This document shows, piece by piece, positions 38,601 through 47,162 of a DNA stretch of 64,000 nt. The position numbers were made by a program, and so were the translations under genes. Origin of the DNA: Epichloe hybrida (taxonomy: Eukaryota; Ascomycota; Sordariomycetes; Hypocreales; Clavicipitaceae); assembly GCA_019022495.1 (NCBI GenBank), contig JAFEKR010000023.1:62001-126000 (forward strand), in the 5' to 3' direction. Position 1 is the first letter of the stretch. Each line of letters begins with the position of its first letter. Under the pieces are notes generated by a model. That model was not told the DNA's origin. It was given only the letters and a program-made list of their open reading frames with translations, and did not search any database.

Positions 38601-38864
38601 ATTAAGTTAATAAGCTTTTATTCTTACTTCTATAATTCCTTAAGTTACTTAAGCTAGGTAATTTACCCCCTAACTACTATTTTTTTTAGCCTTATAATAA
38701 AGGATTTAGTCTTTAATAAGGTTCTTATAGAATATAGTATATTACTAACTATAGTATTACCTTTATTTAGTAAGTCCTAGGGAATATATAATATTACTTT
38801 AGTAAATTAAGTAATTCTTCCCCTTATATTACTCTTAGGTAGCTAGTAAGAGAAGCTTTAAAAT
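32658..38864 (-). pseudogene. Gypsy-2 gag-pol remnant
   Basis: The minus strand near 36563-36590 reads VYLNNILIFSK, the Ty3/Gypsy RT box with YLDD changed to YLNN. A KLYIKPSKCFFYKKLVKFLGFI segment follows at about 36430-36520, a hallmark of the family. Integrase is expected at about 34.8-35.7 kb and gag at about 37.7-38.6 kb. The interior is among the most AT-rich DNA of the window and no frame is open. Confidence 0.8.
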
Positions 38865-39056
38865 TATAAGAATAAAGGGATAGCTAGGTAAGAGGTATAG
38901 GGGTACTTATATATTAACTTAGTCTAAGTGTATTATGTATATAAGTCGCTAGCTTATAGCTAGTGACTTACTAGTGTCACGTGGACCTAGCCCTAGGGCG
39001 TGGTGCGCCTGCCTAGTAGTGTGCTAGCGCGCTAGTGTTATAAGTGGGGCCTCACA
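38865..39056 (-). repeat. 5' LTR of Gypsy-2
   Basis: TATAAGAATAAAGGG to GGGGCCTCACA, 192 bp. It is less RIP-eroded at its right end, keeping CACGTGGACC and GGGCGTGGTGCGCC. Confidence 0.9.
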
Positions 39057-39061
39057 CTAAT

Positions 39062-39533
39062 AAGGTTTATAAGGCTTATAATGCCCTTTAACTATAATTA
39101 CTACCTTTAATAGCACTTACTATAATTAGTATAGTCTAAATAGCTTTATATAAGGTTATTAAAGTCCCTAATAATATTAATAATAACCTATACAAGCCTA
39201 GCACGAAATATTATTAATCTTACAGGCATGTACTTAATAGGCTTGCTAATATTAACTCTAATAATGCCTTTGCTAATACCTCTAATACCTTAACACTAGA
39301 GATTTTAGATAATATTAAGGCTAATAACGTGGGAATAGTTATATAATAATATAGTTTACTATTATAAGATATATTATATATTAATAATTAGCTTATATAA
39401 GACTTTTAGGCTAAATTATTATTATAATTATAAGAGAGGGTTATAGCGGAGGTAGCGCTACAGGTAAATATAATTTAGCTAGGGCAGGGGGTGGTTAGGG
39501 AGTAATTAGATACTTAGTATAGAGCTACTATAT
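39062..39533 (+). other. 3' internal part of the MULE
   Basis: This is MULE sequence between Gypsy-2 and the right terminal inverted repeat. It is AT-rich with no recognisable coding remnant. The segment GGCAGGGGGTGGTTAGGG at about 39483-39500 is better preserved than its surroundings. Confidence 0.6.
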
Positions 39534-39636
39534 AATTTACTATAGGCGGCTGGTATTGGTTGTCGGCGGTCGCAGCCACCTTAGCCACCTTTGGGGGTGC
39601 TATTTACGCACAAGCGCTTGCTTGATAAACACGCCC
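39534..39636 (-). repeat. Right terminal inverted repeat of the MULE
   Basis: Reverse complement of the left repeat, ending ..AAACACGCCC. It is better preserved than the left one and marks the sharp border between the transposon island and normal genic DNA. The TSD ATGAATAAA follows at 39637-39645. Confidence 0.92.
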
Positions 39637-39764
39637 ATGAATAAAATGTGGTAGTACGTAGTTTGTAAATTTCTGCACCAAGCAGAAAAACGATAGTATT
39701 CTTGCTGAGAAAATAGACTTCCATGCCTGAAGATGTGTAAACCAGGTACCGCCAATCTCCCGTC

Positions 39765-40298
39765 TCAAGTTGAGTCGCCAAGACGTCCCATCTGAACATA
39801 CCAGTGACCCCCAAGGTGTTCAAGTGTTACACACTCCGAGTTATCCCTATCGCGACGGCCTGTGAAGTCGATCCGAATAGTTTGTCGCGGCCGACTAGAC
39901 CAGGTGTACCGATAATTTGCTAATATAATATGACCTCTAGTCATAATGGAATTATTGTGTATAATAACACCTATACGCCTGGTAGTCTGGACATCTCGAG
40001 CCTGAATAGTGACTGTTATATCTGTGTCAACAGTAAAAGTGTCCGCCACGGTAGCGCGTGCAATTGTATTCGTAAAAGACCGCCTGTTGCTGTCTCGGCG
40101 GATGGGACTAGGGCCGGTTATGGCGAGACACCTTCCAAATCCAAATTGGCGACTGAACAGATGGTCACCGTCAACAGCGGCTGGCTTATTAATTGGCTCA
40201 TGCTCCGGGAGCGTAGGCGCACCACTAGCAGCATCAGGTAGAATTGCTGCGCTGCGGACGGCGGTGGCGAAGAAGAAGAAAGCGCGTAGGAGGTGCAT
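39765..40298 (-). CDS. Small secreted protein, effector-like candidate
   Basis: An open frame continues upstream to 40436, but the Met at 40298 starts a typical signal peptide (MHLLRAFFFFATAVRSAA, cleavage expected near residue 18), so I choose that start and a 177-residue product with no intron. After a Pro-rich, acidic stretch there is a LFSRQF segment that could be a Kex2-like processing site near residue 50. The mature region is basic, rich in Arg, Thr and Ile, has two Cys, and looks beta-rich (for example TITVTIQARDV-like alternation). I recognise no family. The stop lies about 120 bp from the MULE end. It could instead be a lineage-specific non-effector secreted protein, and it lacks the many Cys usual in apoplastic effectors. 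Confidence 0.6.
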   Translation of the reverse strand: MHLLRAFFFFATAVRSAAILPDAASGAPTLPEHEPINKPAAVDGDHLFSRQFGFGRCLAITGPSPIRRDSNRRSFTNTIARATVADTFTVDTDITVTIQARDVQTTRRIGVIIHNNSIMTRGHIILANYRYTWSSRPRQTIRIDFTGRRDRDNSECVTLEHLGGHWYVQMGRLGDST

Positions 40299-40436
40299 TG
40301 TGAAACTGTGTGAAATATGATTGATGTCAAGGTTCGTCAATTGATGTCTGAAGTTGTTGGCTTGAATGGACAAATGAATGGTACGATAAAGATGGGCAAA
40401 ATAAAGACGCAAATACCCAAGAGAGCTGTGCTTCAT

Positions 40437-40985
40437 TTATAATACCAAGAACTTGTCAGTTGTTCAATAGGATTATGTTGTTACAGAGAAGACATTTTCC
40501 TATCACCATTTAGCCTCAATACGGACCCCATACCGAGTACCGAGTAATTCGTACGGATTACGGATTACATACGGATTGCATGTACGGATTAGATGTTGGA
40601 TAAATGGCCAGTCTCAAGCCCTTGTCGGTGTGATCCAAGTCGGCACATCTTGTTACCCGCCGGCGCATCGTCGGCTTCCCAATTTTGGCTATAAATTGCC
40701 AACACCTCGAGTCTGGCAAGGGCCGGGTAAACGCTCGCACAAGTACGGATCCGTAAAGCGGTATTGCATATGCATTGTAAGCAAAGAGCAATCGGCGTGA
40801 ACCGCCCACCAAGAAATCATCCGGCGAATCAACGACCTGTTCCGGGCTGGCCCCGACGGATCATACATGTACGGAGTACGTACATACATAATTACCGTGG
40901 GAGGGGCTCAAGGTCCTCGGCCCGTGCGTGTGCGCGACCACCTTGGACCTACATACACATTTATTATCTATCCCGTTTCTCAACC
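40437..40985. promoter_or_regulatory. Divergent promoter region with ACGGATT repeats
   Basis: This spacer lies between the secreted-protein gene (-) and the ChaC gene (+). It contains an irregular array of the heptamer ACGGATT at about 40551-40591 and a TACGGAGTACGTACATAC palindrome-like word at about 40869-40888. Related words recur in other intergenic regions of the window. No experimentally based regulatory site can be assigned. Confidence 0.45.
40551..40591. repeat. Short ACGGATT tandem/dispersed repeat
   Basis: ACGGATT occurs about four times in 41 bp, in the forms TACGGATTACGGATTAC, ATACGGATTGC and TGTACGGATTAG. The reverse complement of the same theme forms an array at about 44956-44996. 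Confidence 0.8.
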
Positions 40986-41956
40986 ATGTCGGCTCCAGGA
41001 AGCGCCACAGACGAAGCAACATGCGCGTTCTGGCTCTTTGGATACGGGTACGAACTTTCTTCCCACTTTTACCCCCCCCCCCCCATCATTTCGCATCAGT
41101 TAACTCGAATGCGTCAAAACGTCAAGGAGCCTGATCTGGAAACCTCCGCCTCACTTTGGTACATCTTCGGTTTCCCCCTGCTCACCATCCCAGCCGAAGT
41201 TATAAAAGGGCGCAGAAAGAAGAGGAAGATTCCACGCGCTAACCTGGTTTTCATCAGATCGGAGAGTCCCAGGCTGGGTAACAGGGTACGTTCGAAGATT
41301 CTGGCAAGTACGTCCATGTCGACCCCCCCCCCCCCAGCCCCAAGCCCAGCTTATAAAACTCATACATCTCCCCAGGCCAGGTTCGTTCCAGCTTCACCTC
41401 TTTTACTTTTCCTATTTCTTCGTCACCGTCCCCAAGACGGACTGAAAATTTTTGTATCAGCGAGGACCACCGAGGCACGCCAGACGCCCCCGGTCGTGTC
41501 GTGACGTTGATTGAGCGCCCCCACTGGGAGACGCTCACGGATCATCACGACACGGCACCCGACGCGGTCTGGGGCGTGGCGTACCGCATTGTTCCAGAGA
41601 GGGTTTCCGAGGTCAAGGAGTATCTCGACATTCGAGAAGTAAACGGGTACTCCATCCACTACACGCCTTTCCACCCCGCCGACGGATCAGCTCCCATCAA
41701 GGCTCTGGCATACATTGGCACGCCGGACAATGAGCAGTTCATTGGTCCCCAGGACCCTCAGGAACTGGCGCGTCACATCTTGGAGAGTCGGGGACCGAGT
41801 GGGCTCAACAGGGACTACTTGTACCGTCTTGATGCCGCCTTGAACGAGTTGTCGCCCGAGAGCCGAGACCATCATGTGAGCGACTTGGCGGAGCGTGTGC
41901 GAGCTCTTGAACAATTGGCCAATGGGCATGTGTCCTCTAGACAATGGCCATCGTAG
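40986..41956 (+). CDS. Glutathione-specific gamma-glutamylcyclotransferase, ChaC family
   Basis: The family cleaves the gamma-glutamyl bond of glutathione to 5-oxoproline and Cys-Gly in the cytosol. Exons: 40986-41047, 41127-41158, 41258-41307, 41376-41380, 41461-41956, giving 645 nt and 214 residues, the usual length. The model restores GYGSLIWKPPPHFDRR near residues 19-34, the substrate-loop signature, and YVRRFWQASEDHRGTP at 42-57. The likely catalytic Glu is E109 in YLDIREVNGY. Exon 4 is only 5 nt (GCCAG); without it the frame and the conserved Q-A-S-E junction fail. Introns 1 and 3 each hold a C13 tract. The short exons make automated models of this gene likely to be wrong. Confidence 0.92.
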
Positions 41957-42740
41957 AGCAAACACGGGTTGAACACCATCCATCGGCGGCTGATCATCCT
42001 GGAATCTTTTTGGGGGGTTGGTTGGTTGGAGTGAACGCATACATATAGAGGGGTATCACTATCCAAAGATTTGGCCATCGCAGTTGTCATTTTTTTAAAA
42101 ATATCTTGCTTTGAACGAGAGCTCATCCAGCACATGGATTAAACTGAGCATCTTTTGCATGCTTTCCCTCTGCCCCGGCTCAAACGTCCAATAGACCAGA
42201 CCCAATTCAATATCCCAACCCCCTTTTGGCACACCCGTCGCTATCATCAGATCTGTCGGCCGTCACTTCTGTCCATGTCGCGCGCGCGCAGGTAGCTATA
42301 AGCTGGAAAAAAAAAGAAACGTCGCAATGCCAACACATGTTCGTCCTGTGAGCGCCTCCCTGGCTCACTCCAACTGTAGTTGAGAACCAGCAAGCAAAGT
42401 ACGGCGTCCTGCGGGCAAGAGACAACAACAAGAGTTGCACTGAAAACAGGTTGGCGAAGAGAAAGAGGAAGATCCGTGACTGGGATATCAATGTGAAGTC
42501 TGGATGGCCGGCCAATCCGGACGTCGAAGCCAACATGACTGGCGATAATTGGGTTCTCAGAACCGTCGCTACGACCCTCCTCCTCCCATCTGGCCGAAGC
42601 CCTCGGTCAAGGCCTTCGTCCCTTGTAACGATCGCGATTCCAAACCTCCGAATTGAATTTGTCACGCTGCAGTCAGTCGACTGACTGGCGGACTGTTTGC
42701 GAAAGCGTGCCGATCGTTACGAGCTTCCATACGTGTGGTG
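41957..42740. other. Convergent 3' intergenic region
   Basis: It lies between the ends of the ChaC (+) and RNA-binding protein (-) genes. It holds their 3' UTRs and a short CGCGCGCG run near 42279-42288. Open frames here (for example minus 42207-42665) have no family resemblance and odd composition. I see no gene. Confidence 0.6.
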
Positions 42741-43857
42741 TTAGTAGCCTCGCCCACCCTGGGGAGGAGGCTGGTGGTGCTGGTGGTGCTGGTGGTGTTG
42801 CTGATGTTGCTGGTGGTGTTGCTGATGTTGCTGAGGCATATGTTGCTGCTGCGAAGGGTCTGCATAGCCATACTGGGGTACTCCATAGCCTTGATTCATC
42901 TTCTGAATCAGTGACTGGGAGAGATCAGGGAAAGACATGGTGACTACGGTCAAGTAGTGTGAGTTGGACATCTTACCTTGAGGGGGCATGCCATACGCAG
43001 GCTGAGGCTGAGGGTAGGGGCGGCCGTAGGCGACTGGCGCGTACATTTGAGGAGCAGCAACCGGATATCCAGGAGCTTGGTGAGGATGGCCGTAGGGCAT
43101 TGGTGCTGGATAGCCTCCTCGTCCTCCAAAGCTCGACGCACCTCCTCTGCCGCCACCGAATCCTCCACGGGGACCGTTGTCAGACGCTTTATCTACGCGA
43201 ATCGTTCGGCCGTCAAATCTAAATCAAGGTCAGTAAACGAACCATGGGCCACACGCGAGCAACCAGATACGTCGATCTGCGATTTAAAATAATAATAAAA
43301 CCCCCCCCCCCCCCGAAACAAAACAAACAAAAACATGGGGAAGGTGGGGATGGGGCGATGGGGACTCGTACTCGACGTTGTTCATGGCAGCTATGGCATT
43401 CTGGGCATCATTCTCTTGTGCGTAGCGCACGAACCCAAAACCACGACTGCGACCAGTGTCTCGGTCCTTGACCACCACCTTTGCGCAAAGAAACTCGGGA
43501 TTAGAAAAGATTCACGCCATTTCCAACATGACGGCGGTTAAGTTCTCGAAAGGCATAGACAAACGAGTGCAATGCGCGCGCGCGCGGGGGGGGGGAGGAG
43601 GAGGGGGGGCGGTTTCAAGAATGCACTCGGACAACACAATGATGGCATCTCACATACCGCTTCCTCAACAGCGCCGAATTCCTGGAATTTTTGACGAAGA
43701 GTAGCCTCCTCAGTATGCCACGCAAGGCCCCTTGCACCATGTCAGATGTTGAGTTCTTGGATTAGGCATGACGGGGTTCTGCTGAGGGGAGTGCAGAAGC
43801 GAAGAGGGGAAAGGTTGACGGATGACGGATGACTCACCCTATGAAAAGCTTCGACAT
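42741..43857 (-). CDS. RRM RNA-binding protein with RGG and Gln/His-rich tail
   Basis: Exons on the minus strand: 43838-43857, 43658-43730, 43372-43478, 42977-43218, 42741-42889; 591 nt, 196 residues. One RRM fills the N-terminal half: RNP2 is KLFIGGL at residues 3-9, and RNP1 is RGFGFVRY in exon 3. The linker [21 protein letters not shown] is RGG-like and is followed by a Pro/Tyr/Gln region and a tail of Gln and His with a GGRGY end. This is the plan of glycine-rich, stress- and mRNA-associated RNA-binding proteins. Intron 4 (42890-42976) is supported by its phase, a CACTGAT branch word and the smooth join [10 protein letters not shown]. Intron 3 has a G14 run in the sense strand. The low-complexity tail suggests a condensation-prone protein (inference). 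Confidence 0.92.
42774..42840 (-). repeat. Coding microsatellite for the Gln/His tail
   Basis: Irregular CAC/CAG/CAA triplets on the coding strand (GTG, CTG, TTG on the plus strand) code for alternating runs of His and Gln near the C-terminus of the RRM protein. Length variation between strains would be expected. Confidence 0.8.
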
Positions 43858-44955
43858 GGCTGATGGGAGTATGGGGACGCTGGTTTGAGCGATGGATTCT
43901 TTTTCTCGTTTCCTCTTTGCCTCTTTTTTTTCGTTGAACCTCGTTCCTCTTCTTCTTCTTCTATCTGCCTCTCTCTCTCTCTCTCGTGTCTATGGCGCAA
44001 AGACAGACGCTGCGATGATGGAATGAGGGCGACGACTGTGCGGCTTAATCTAGGCAAGCACAAAAGGGTAAGGCTGAAGATGTAAGGATTGACATTGGCA
44101 GATGCTCGTGTGAAGTCGTGTGTCTGGGAGCAGAAGGAGAAGAGGCAGAGGCAGAGGCAGAGGCAGAGGAGGCAGAGGCAGAAACAGCACAGGCAGAAGA
44201 AGCAGGGGAAGCGAGGGCGCGTTCGCCTGCTGCTGGCTGGCTGGCTGGCTGGCTGGCTAATAATAATCTAATAATAACCAAAACCAAAACCAGGTCGACC
44301 GGGCGGACGGTGCGGTGCGGCGCTGTCCACCAGCAGTGACTCCAGTGAGCGAGCACCAACCAGCACCACGTCTAGTCAAGAAGTCGGTACTTTGCCCAGA
44401 GCTGGCTGCGCTCCCCCCGCGCGTTAGCTCCCATGGTAAGCTCTCATGGACGGCTAGACACTAGCAGAGAATGCGCCGACAAAGTGCAGTGTTTCTACGT
44501 CGGTACCTCGCAGCTGAAGTGGTATTAGATTGGTTGATTGGCACATTTGGCGAGTAATCAATCGGCTGGGAATCGCCGCCGGCACAGCGTACATGTGTGT
44601 ACATGCATGTACATGGTGGATGAGGCCCCGCGTGGGGTGCGGCGGGCACAGACTGTTTGATACCCCGGGCTGCCTGGCGGGACCCAGCCAGGACCACCCA
44701 GCCAGGACCCCCGGTGGAGAGGAGGACCCCGGCAAGAACTTTTTGTCGCAGCAGAAGAAGAAAGCGCTCTGCCTCTTTTTGCCGACATTTGTGCATTTTA
44801 TGCACTTCCAGAACATCTCAGGTTACGTGAGACACGCAGCCGCTTGGCGAGAGCAAGTTGGAACCACAAGCACAAGGCGACGTGCGACGTGCAACATGCG
44901 ACAATGCGGCATGCACAGAAGACTCAGCTCATCAGCCATATCCATCTCCGTGCGC

Positions 44956-44996
44956 CGTGATCCGTGATCCGTGATCCGTAATCCGTAATCCGTATG
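44956..44996. repeat. GATCCGT / AATCCGT heptamer array
   Basis: Five consecutive heptamers, three GATCCGT-type and two AATCCGT-type, are the reverse complement of the ACGGATT array at 40551-40591. It lies in a non-coding region. Confidence 0.85.
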
Positions 44997-45450
44997 TAAG
45001 CCGTTCCGAGTACACATGTATGTACATGTATTAGATCATCCATCCATCCCCACCGCTTCCCCGCCATGCCTTGTTCGGTAATTATTGTCCGCACGGTGAT
45101 GTGATGGGAAGTCGCCAGAGACATCTGCTTAGCTAATCTGGCTGGGTGAGACACGGGACAAGCTCCTGCTTTGGAAGACGCAAACCACCGCTCTCGAGTG
45201 GTCCGCAGACACTGGGCAGCTGTAGGCACTGGGCAGTACACGGAGTATATTCTTCTTATTAGTCGCGACACCCTGGTTCGCGGCTTCACCAACAAGGATG
45301 GAGCTCGAGAGTATGTATCGTGGGAATCCCGCATCAAAATCACACCTGCACGCACGAGGCAGAACGGCAGGCAGATACGCGGACTGCGTGCCCGTCCGGA
45401 AGTTGCGTTGCGCCTGCATCCATCCATTTCCATTTTCGCCTTCCCACGTA

Positions 45451-45487
45451 CCGTCACCGTCACCGTCACCGTCACCGTCACCGTCAC
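45451..45487. repeat. Hexanucleotide microsatellite (CCGTCA)6
   Basis: Six perfect or nearly perfect CCGTCA units. It gives Arg-His or Val-Thr runs in the short open frames crossing it, which adds to the doubt that those frames are coding. Confidence 0.9.
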
Positions 45488-45639
45488 ACTGGAGCCATCC
45501 TTTGTGTTATTGTTGTGGTAGCAGCACGGCATCCATCTCTCATCAAAGCCCTTTTGTTCCAACAACTGGCCCGTCCTCGATTTCACGGTCTTTCTGCCAT
45601 CTTTTTCGTCCAGCCAGCCAGCCAGCATCAAGGCAATCC

Positions 45640-47113
45640 CATGAGGCAGGACGTGTCGGCGGCGTGCGACCGACCCATTCCTGTGGAGTTTTGGCTCGAC
45701 CACGTCCAGGAAAGCATCCGCGGAGATGGTATCGCAGACACGGCAGGGCCATGGAGGAGCGAATCGCACATTGATGAATCCGGCGCCTTTCATTTGCCGC
45801 CGCAGGGTCAAGATGATCCCGTCGGTGAACTGCGACACAGACGGCAGACTCTGCTTGTCCCACGGAAACGAGCTCCATCCGAGCCATCAGCGGATGCGTA
45901 CAATCAAGGATTTGACCGCAAGCCGCGGCGAAAAACTCGGCATGATCGATATGACACCAAGAATAACAATCTGGGCTCAGATGGGTCTCGGAATCGCAGC
46001 GAGACTGGTGTTACTCGGCGAGCTGGTCGAAGATCACGGCACAAGAACACGTTGCGTAGCAGAAGAGACGTAATGAACAATTTCACTTCTGAGAGCGTCT
46101 GTAGAGACAATTTGACTGTAAGCACGGAGGGGGATGGGATTGGGGCAAAGAATTCCCCACCAACTCACGGTGCTTGCAACAAATTCTGACGGGCGCTATA
46201 GATGAAGCCTCGTAAAGCGGTATCCCACCACCTGCCGTCTGAGGAAGATGCATGCGCGCACGCCTATCTGGGCACGACTGAACTGAACCTCGGGGATAAG
46301 TTGAATCCAGCGTTTCCAGAAATTCCAGCTCACCATTCTCGACCTCCCCAGTCTTACCCCTTGGTGCCCTCACCGATCAGGCAGATGTGCAACAGTAATC
46401 ACTACTTCACGGAGCGATCAGATCCGGGAGACGGAGGTCTTGGGACAATGCGAGCCGGTACACCTTCCCAGACGAATTCCTTGCCCCATCACAGCAACGT
46501 CCACAAAAAGAAGGATCAGTTGGAACATCCATTTCAAACGGCAAGGTGTGAGCCGCAATCGCTTCGCGAACCGCTTTCTTACCTGCATCACTTGGCCCAG
46601 GATATGACCCATGATGATGTTGCAAAGAGTCGTGAACACACGTCCAGAGGCTCGCGACTCGAAATACCGAGCAGGTCAAGGCTATTAATTGCTGAGCAAC
46701 CACTCCACCAACCGAGCCCCAAAAGTGTCCCGTTCGATGGTCAGGCGCAGCATAGAAAGGAGGATGTGCCTAATCCAGAAATTCCCCGTCCTCTCAAGCG
46801 CACTCTTACCACACTCCAAGCCCAAGACACAGCCTCCGCGCACAATGCTGATCCATGCATAGACCTAGGAGAAGGGCATAGTCTGGATTTCAGGCGCCTG
46901 AGAAATCGCAGCTTCTATCGAGTCGATAGAGTGCCTTTGCCGGAGGACTCTATCAGAGATGAGCGGCAGATTTTCCCCCCCCGGAGATGGTTCCGAGATA
47001 TTGATAACAAGGGAGGTGTTGACGACTCGCTGCGAAAGCGTTTCTCTTGGCGACCAGGCTCCGTAACATGACGCAGCCGTTCGTTCGTCCATCATGATTA
47101 ACGAGGCAGGCAA
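45640..47113 (-). pseudogene. Possible degraded gene on the minus strand
   Basis: Several minus-strand stretches read like protein but cannot be joined into one frame: WIRHILLSMLRLTIERDTFG near 46750-46810, a hydrophobic piece FTTLCNIIMGHILGQVMQ near 46585-46640, another near 46500-46540, IVILGVISIMPSF near 45940-45980, and FTDGIILTLRRQMKGAGFINV near 45770-45830. The last vaguely resembles the C-terminal part of SAM-dependent methyltransferases. Stops and frame changes separate them. A decayed gene, or a gene with many short introns I cannot place, are both possible. No function is assigned. Confidence 0.25.
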
Positions 47114-47162
47114 CAGACTTGAGTGATATTCGTAGCACTTTCATTACTTGAGGCAGCATGCG

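Larger units (their letters stand above)
32456..39056 (-). mobile_element. Gypsy-2: Ty3/Gypsy LTR retrotransposon inserted in the MULE
   Basis: The LTRs are 32456-32657 and 38865-39056. Their ends form the inverted pair TGTGAG..CTCACA, best seen as TGTGAG on the left copy and CTCACA on the right copy. A perfect 5-bp TSD, CTAAT, lies at 32451-32455 and 39057-39061. The length is 6.6 kb. RT reads on the minus strand. It is a different family from Gypsy-1, with no LTR similarity. Confidence 0.95.
16771..39636 (+). mobile_element. Mutator-like (MULE) DNA transposon split by two retroelement nests
   Basis: The ends are long terminal inverted repeats (16771-16863 and 39534-39636) beginning GGGCGTG[C/T]TTATCA[G/A]GCAAGCGCTT, flanked by the 9-bp TSD ATGAATAAA. 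Its own sequence is only about 2.65 kb: 16771-18491, 32104-32455 and 39062-39636. The rest is Copia-3 with Gypsy-1 inside, and Gypsy-2. A plus-strand MULE/FAR1-type transposase remnant lies in the first two pieces. The size matches fungal Hop-like MULEs. It is RIP-mutated and dead. Confidence 0.92.
43858..47162. other. 3.3-kb region without a confident gene
   Basis: The first kilobase upstream of the RRM gene is rich in simple repeats: (CT)n at about 43969-43985, GGCT x6 at about 44233-44258, a GAGGCA-rich purine run at 44140-44200, and ACGGATT-type repeats at 44956-44996. From 44924 to 47113 open frames are long on both strands in codon-aligned register (plus 45320-46189 and 46202-47071, minus 44924-45838), but none matches a family I recognise. 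See the separate relic entry. Confidence 0.5.

Noticed and set aside
1..39636. Centromere or subtelomere
   Set aside because: The AT-richness is explained by identified, RIP-mutated transposons; no telomere repeat or satellite array was seen. A pericentromeric location cannot be excluded from sequence alone.
39581..39823. 80-residue minus frame crossing the MULE border
   Set aside because: It spans the terminal inverted repeat and overlaps the secreted-protein gene out of frame; no coding character.
45320..47071. Two 289-residue plus-strand frames as a gene
   Set aside because: Composition is polar and featureless, one crosses a hexanucleotide repeat, and the register is the codon-aligned antisense of protein-like minus-strand pieces.
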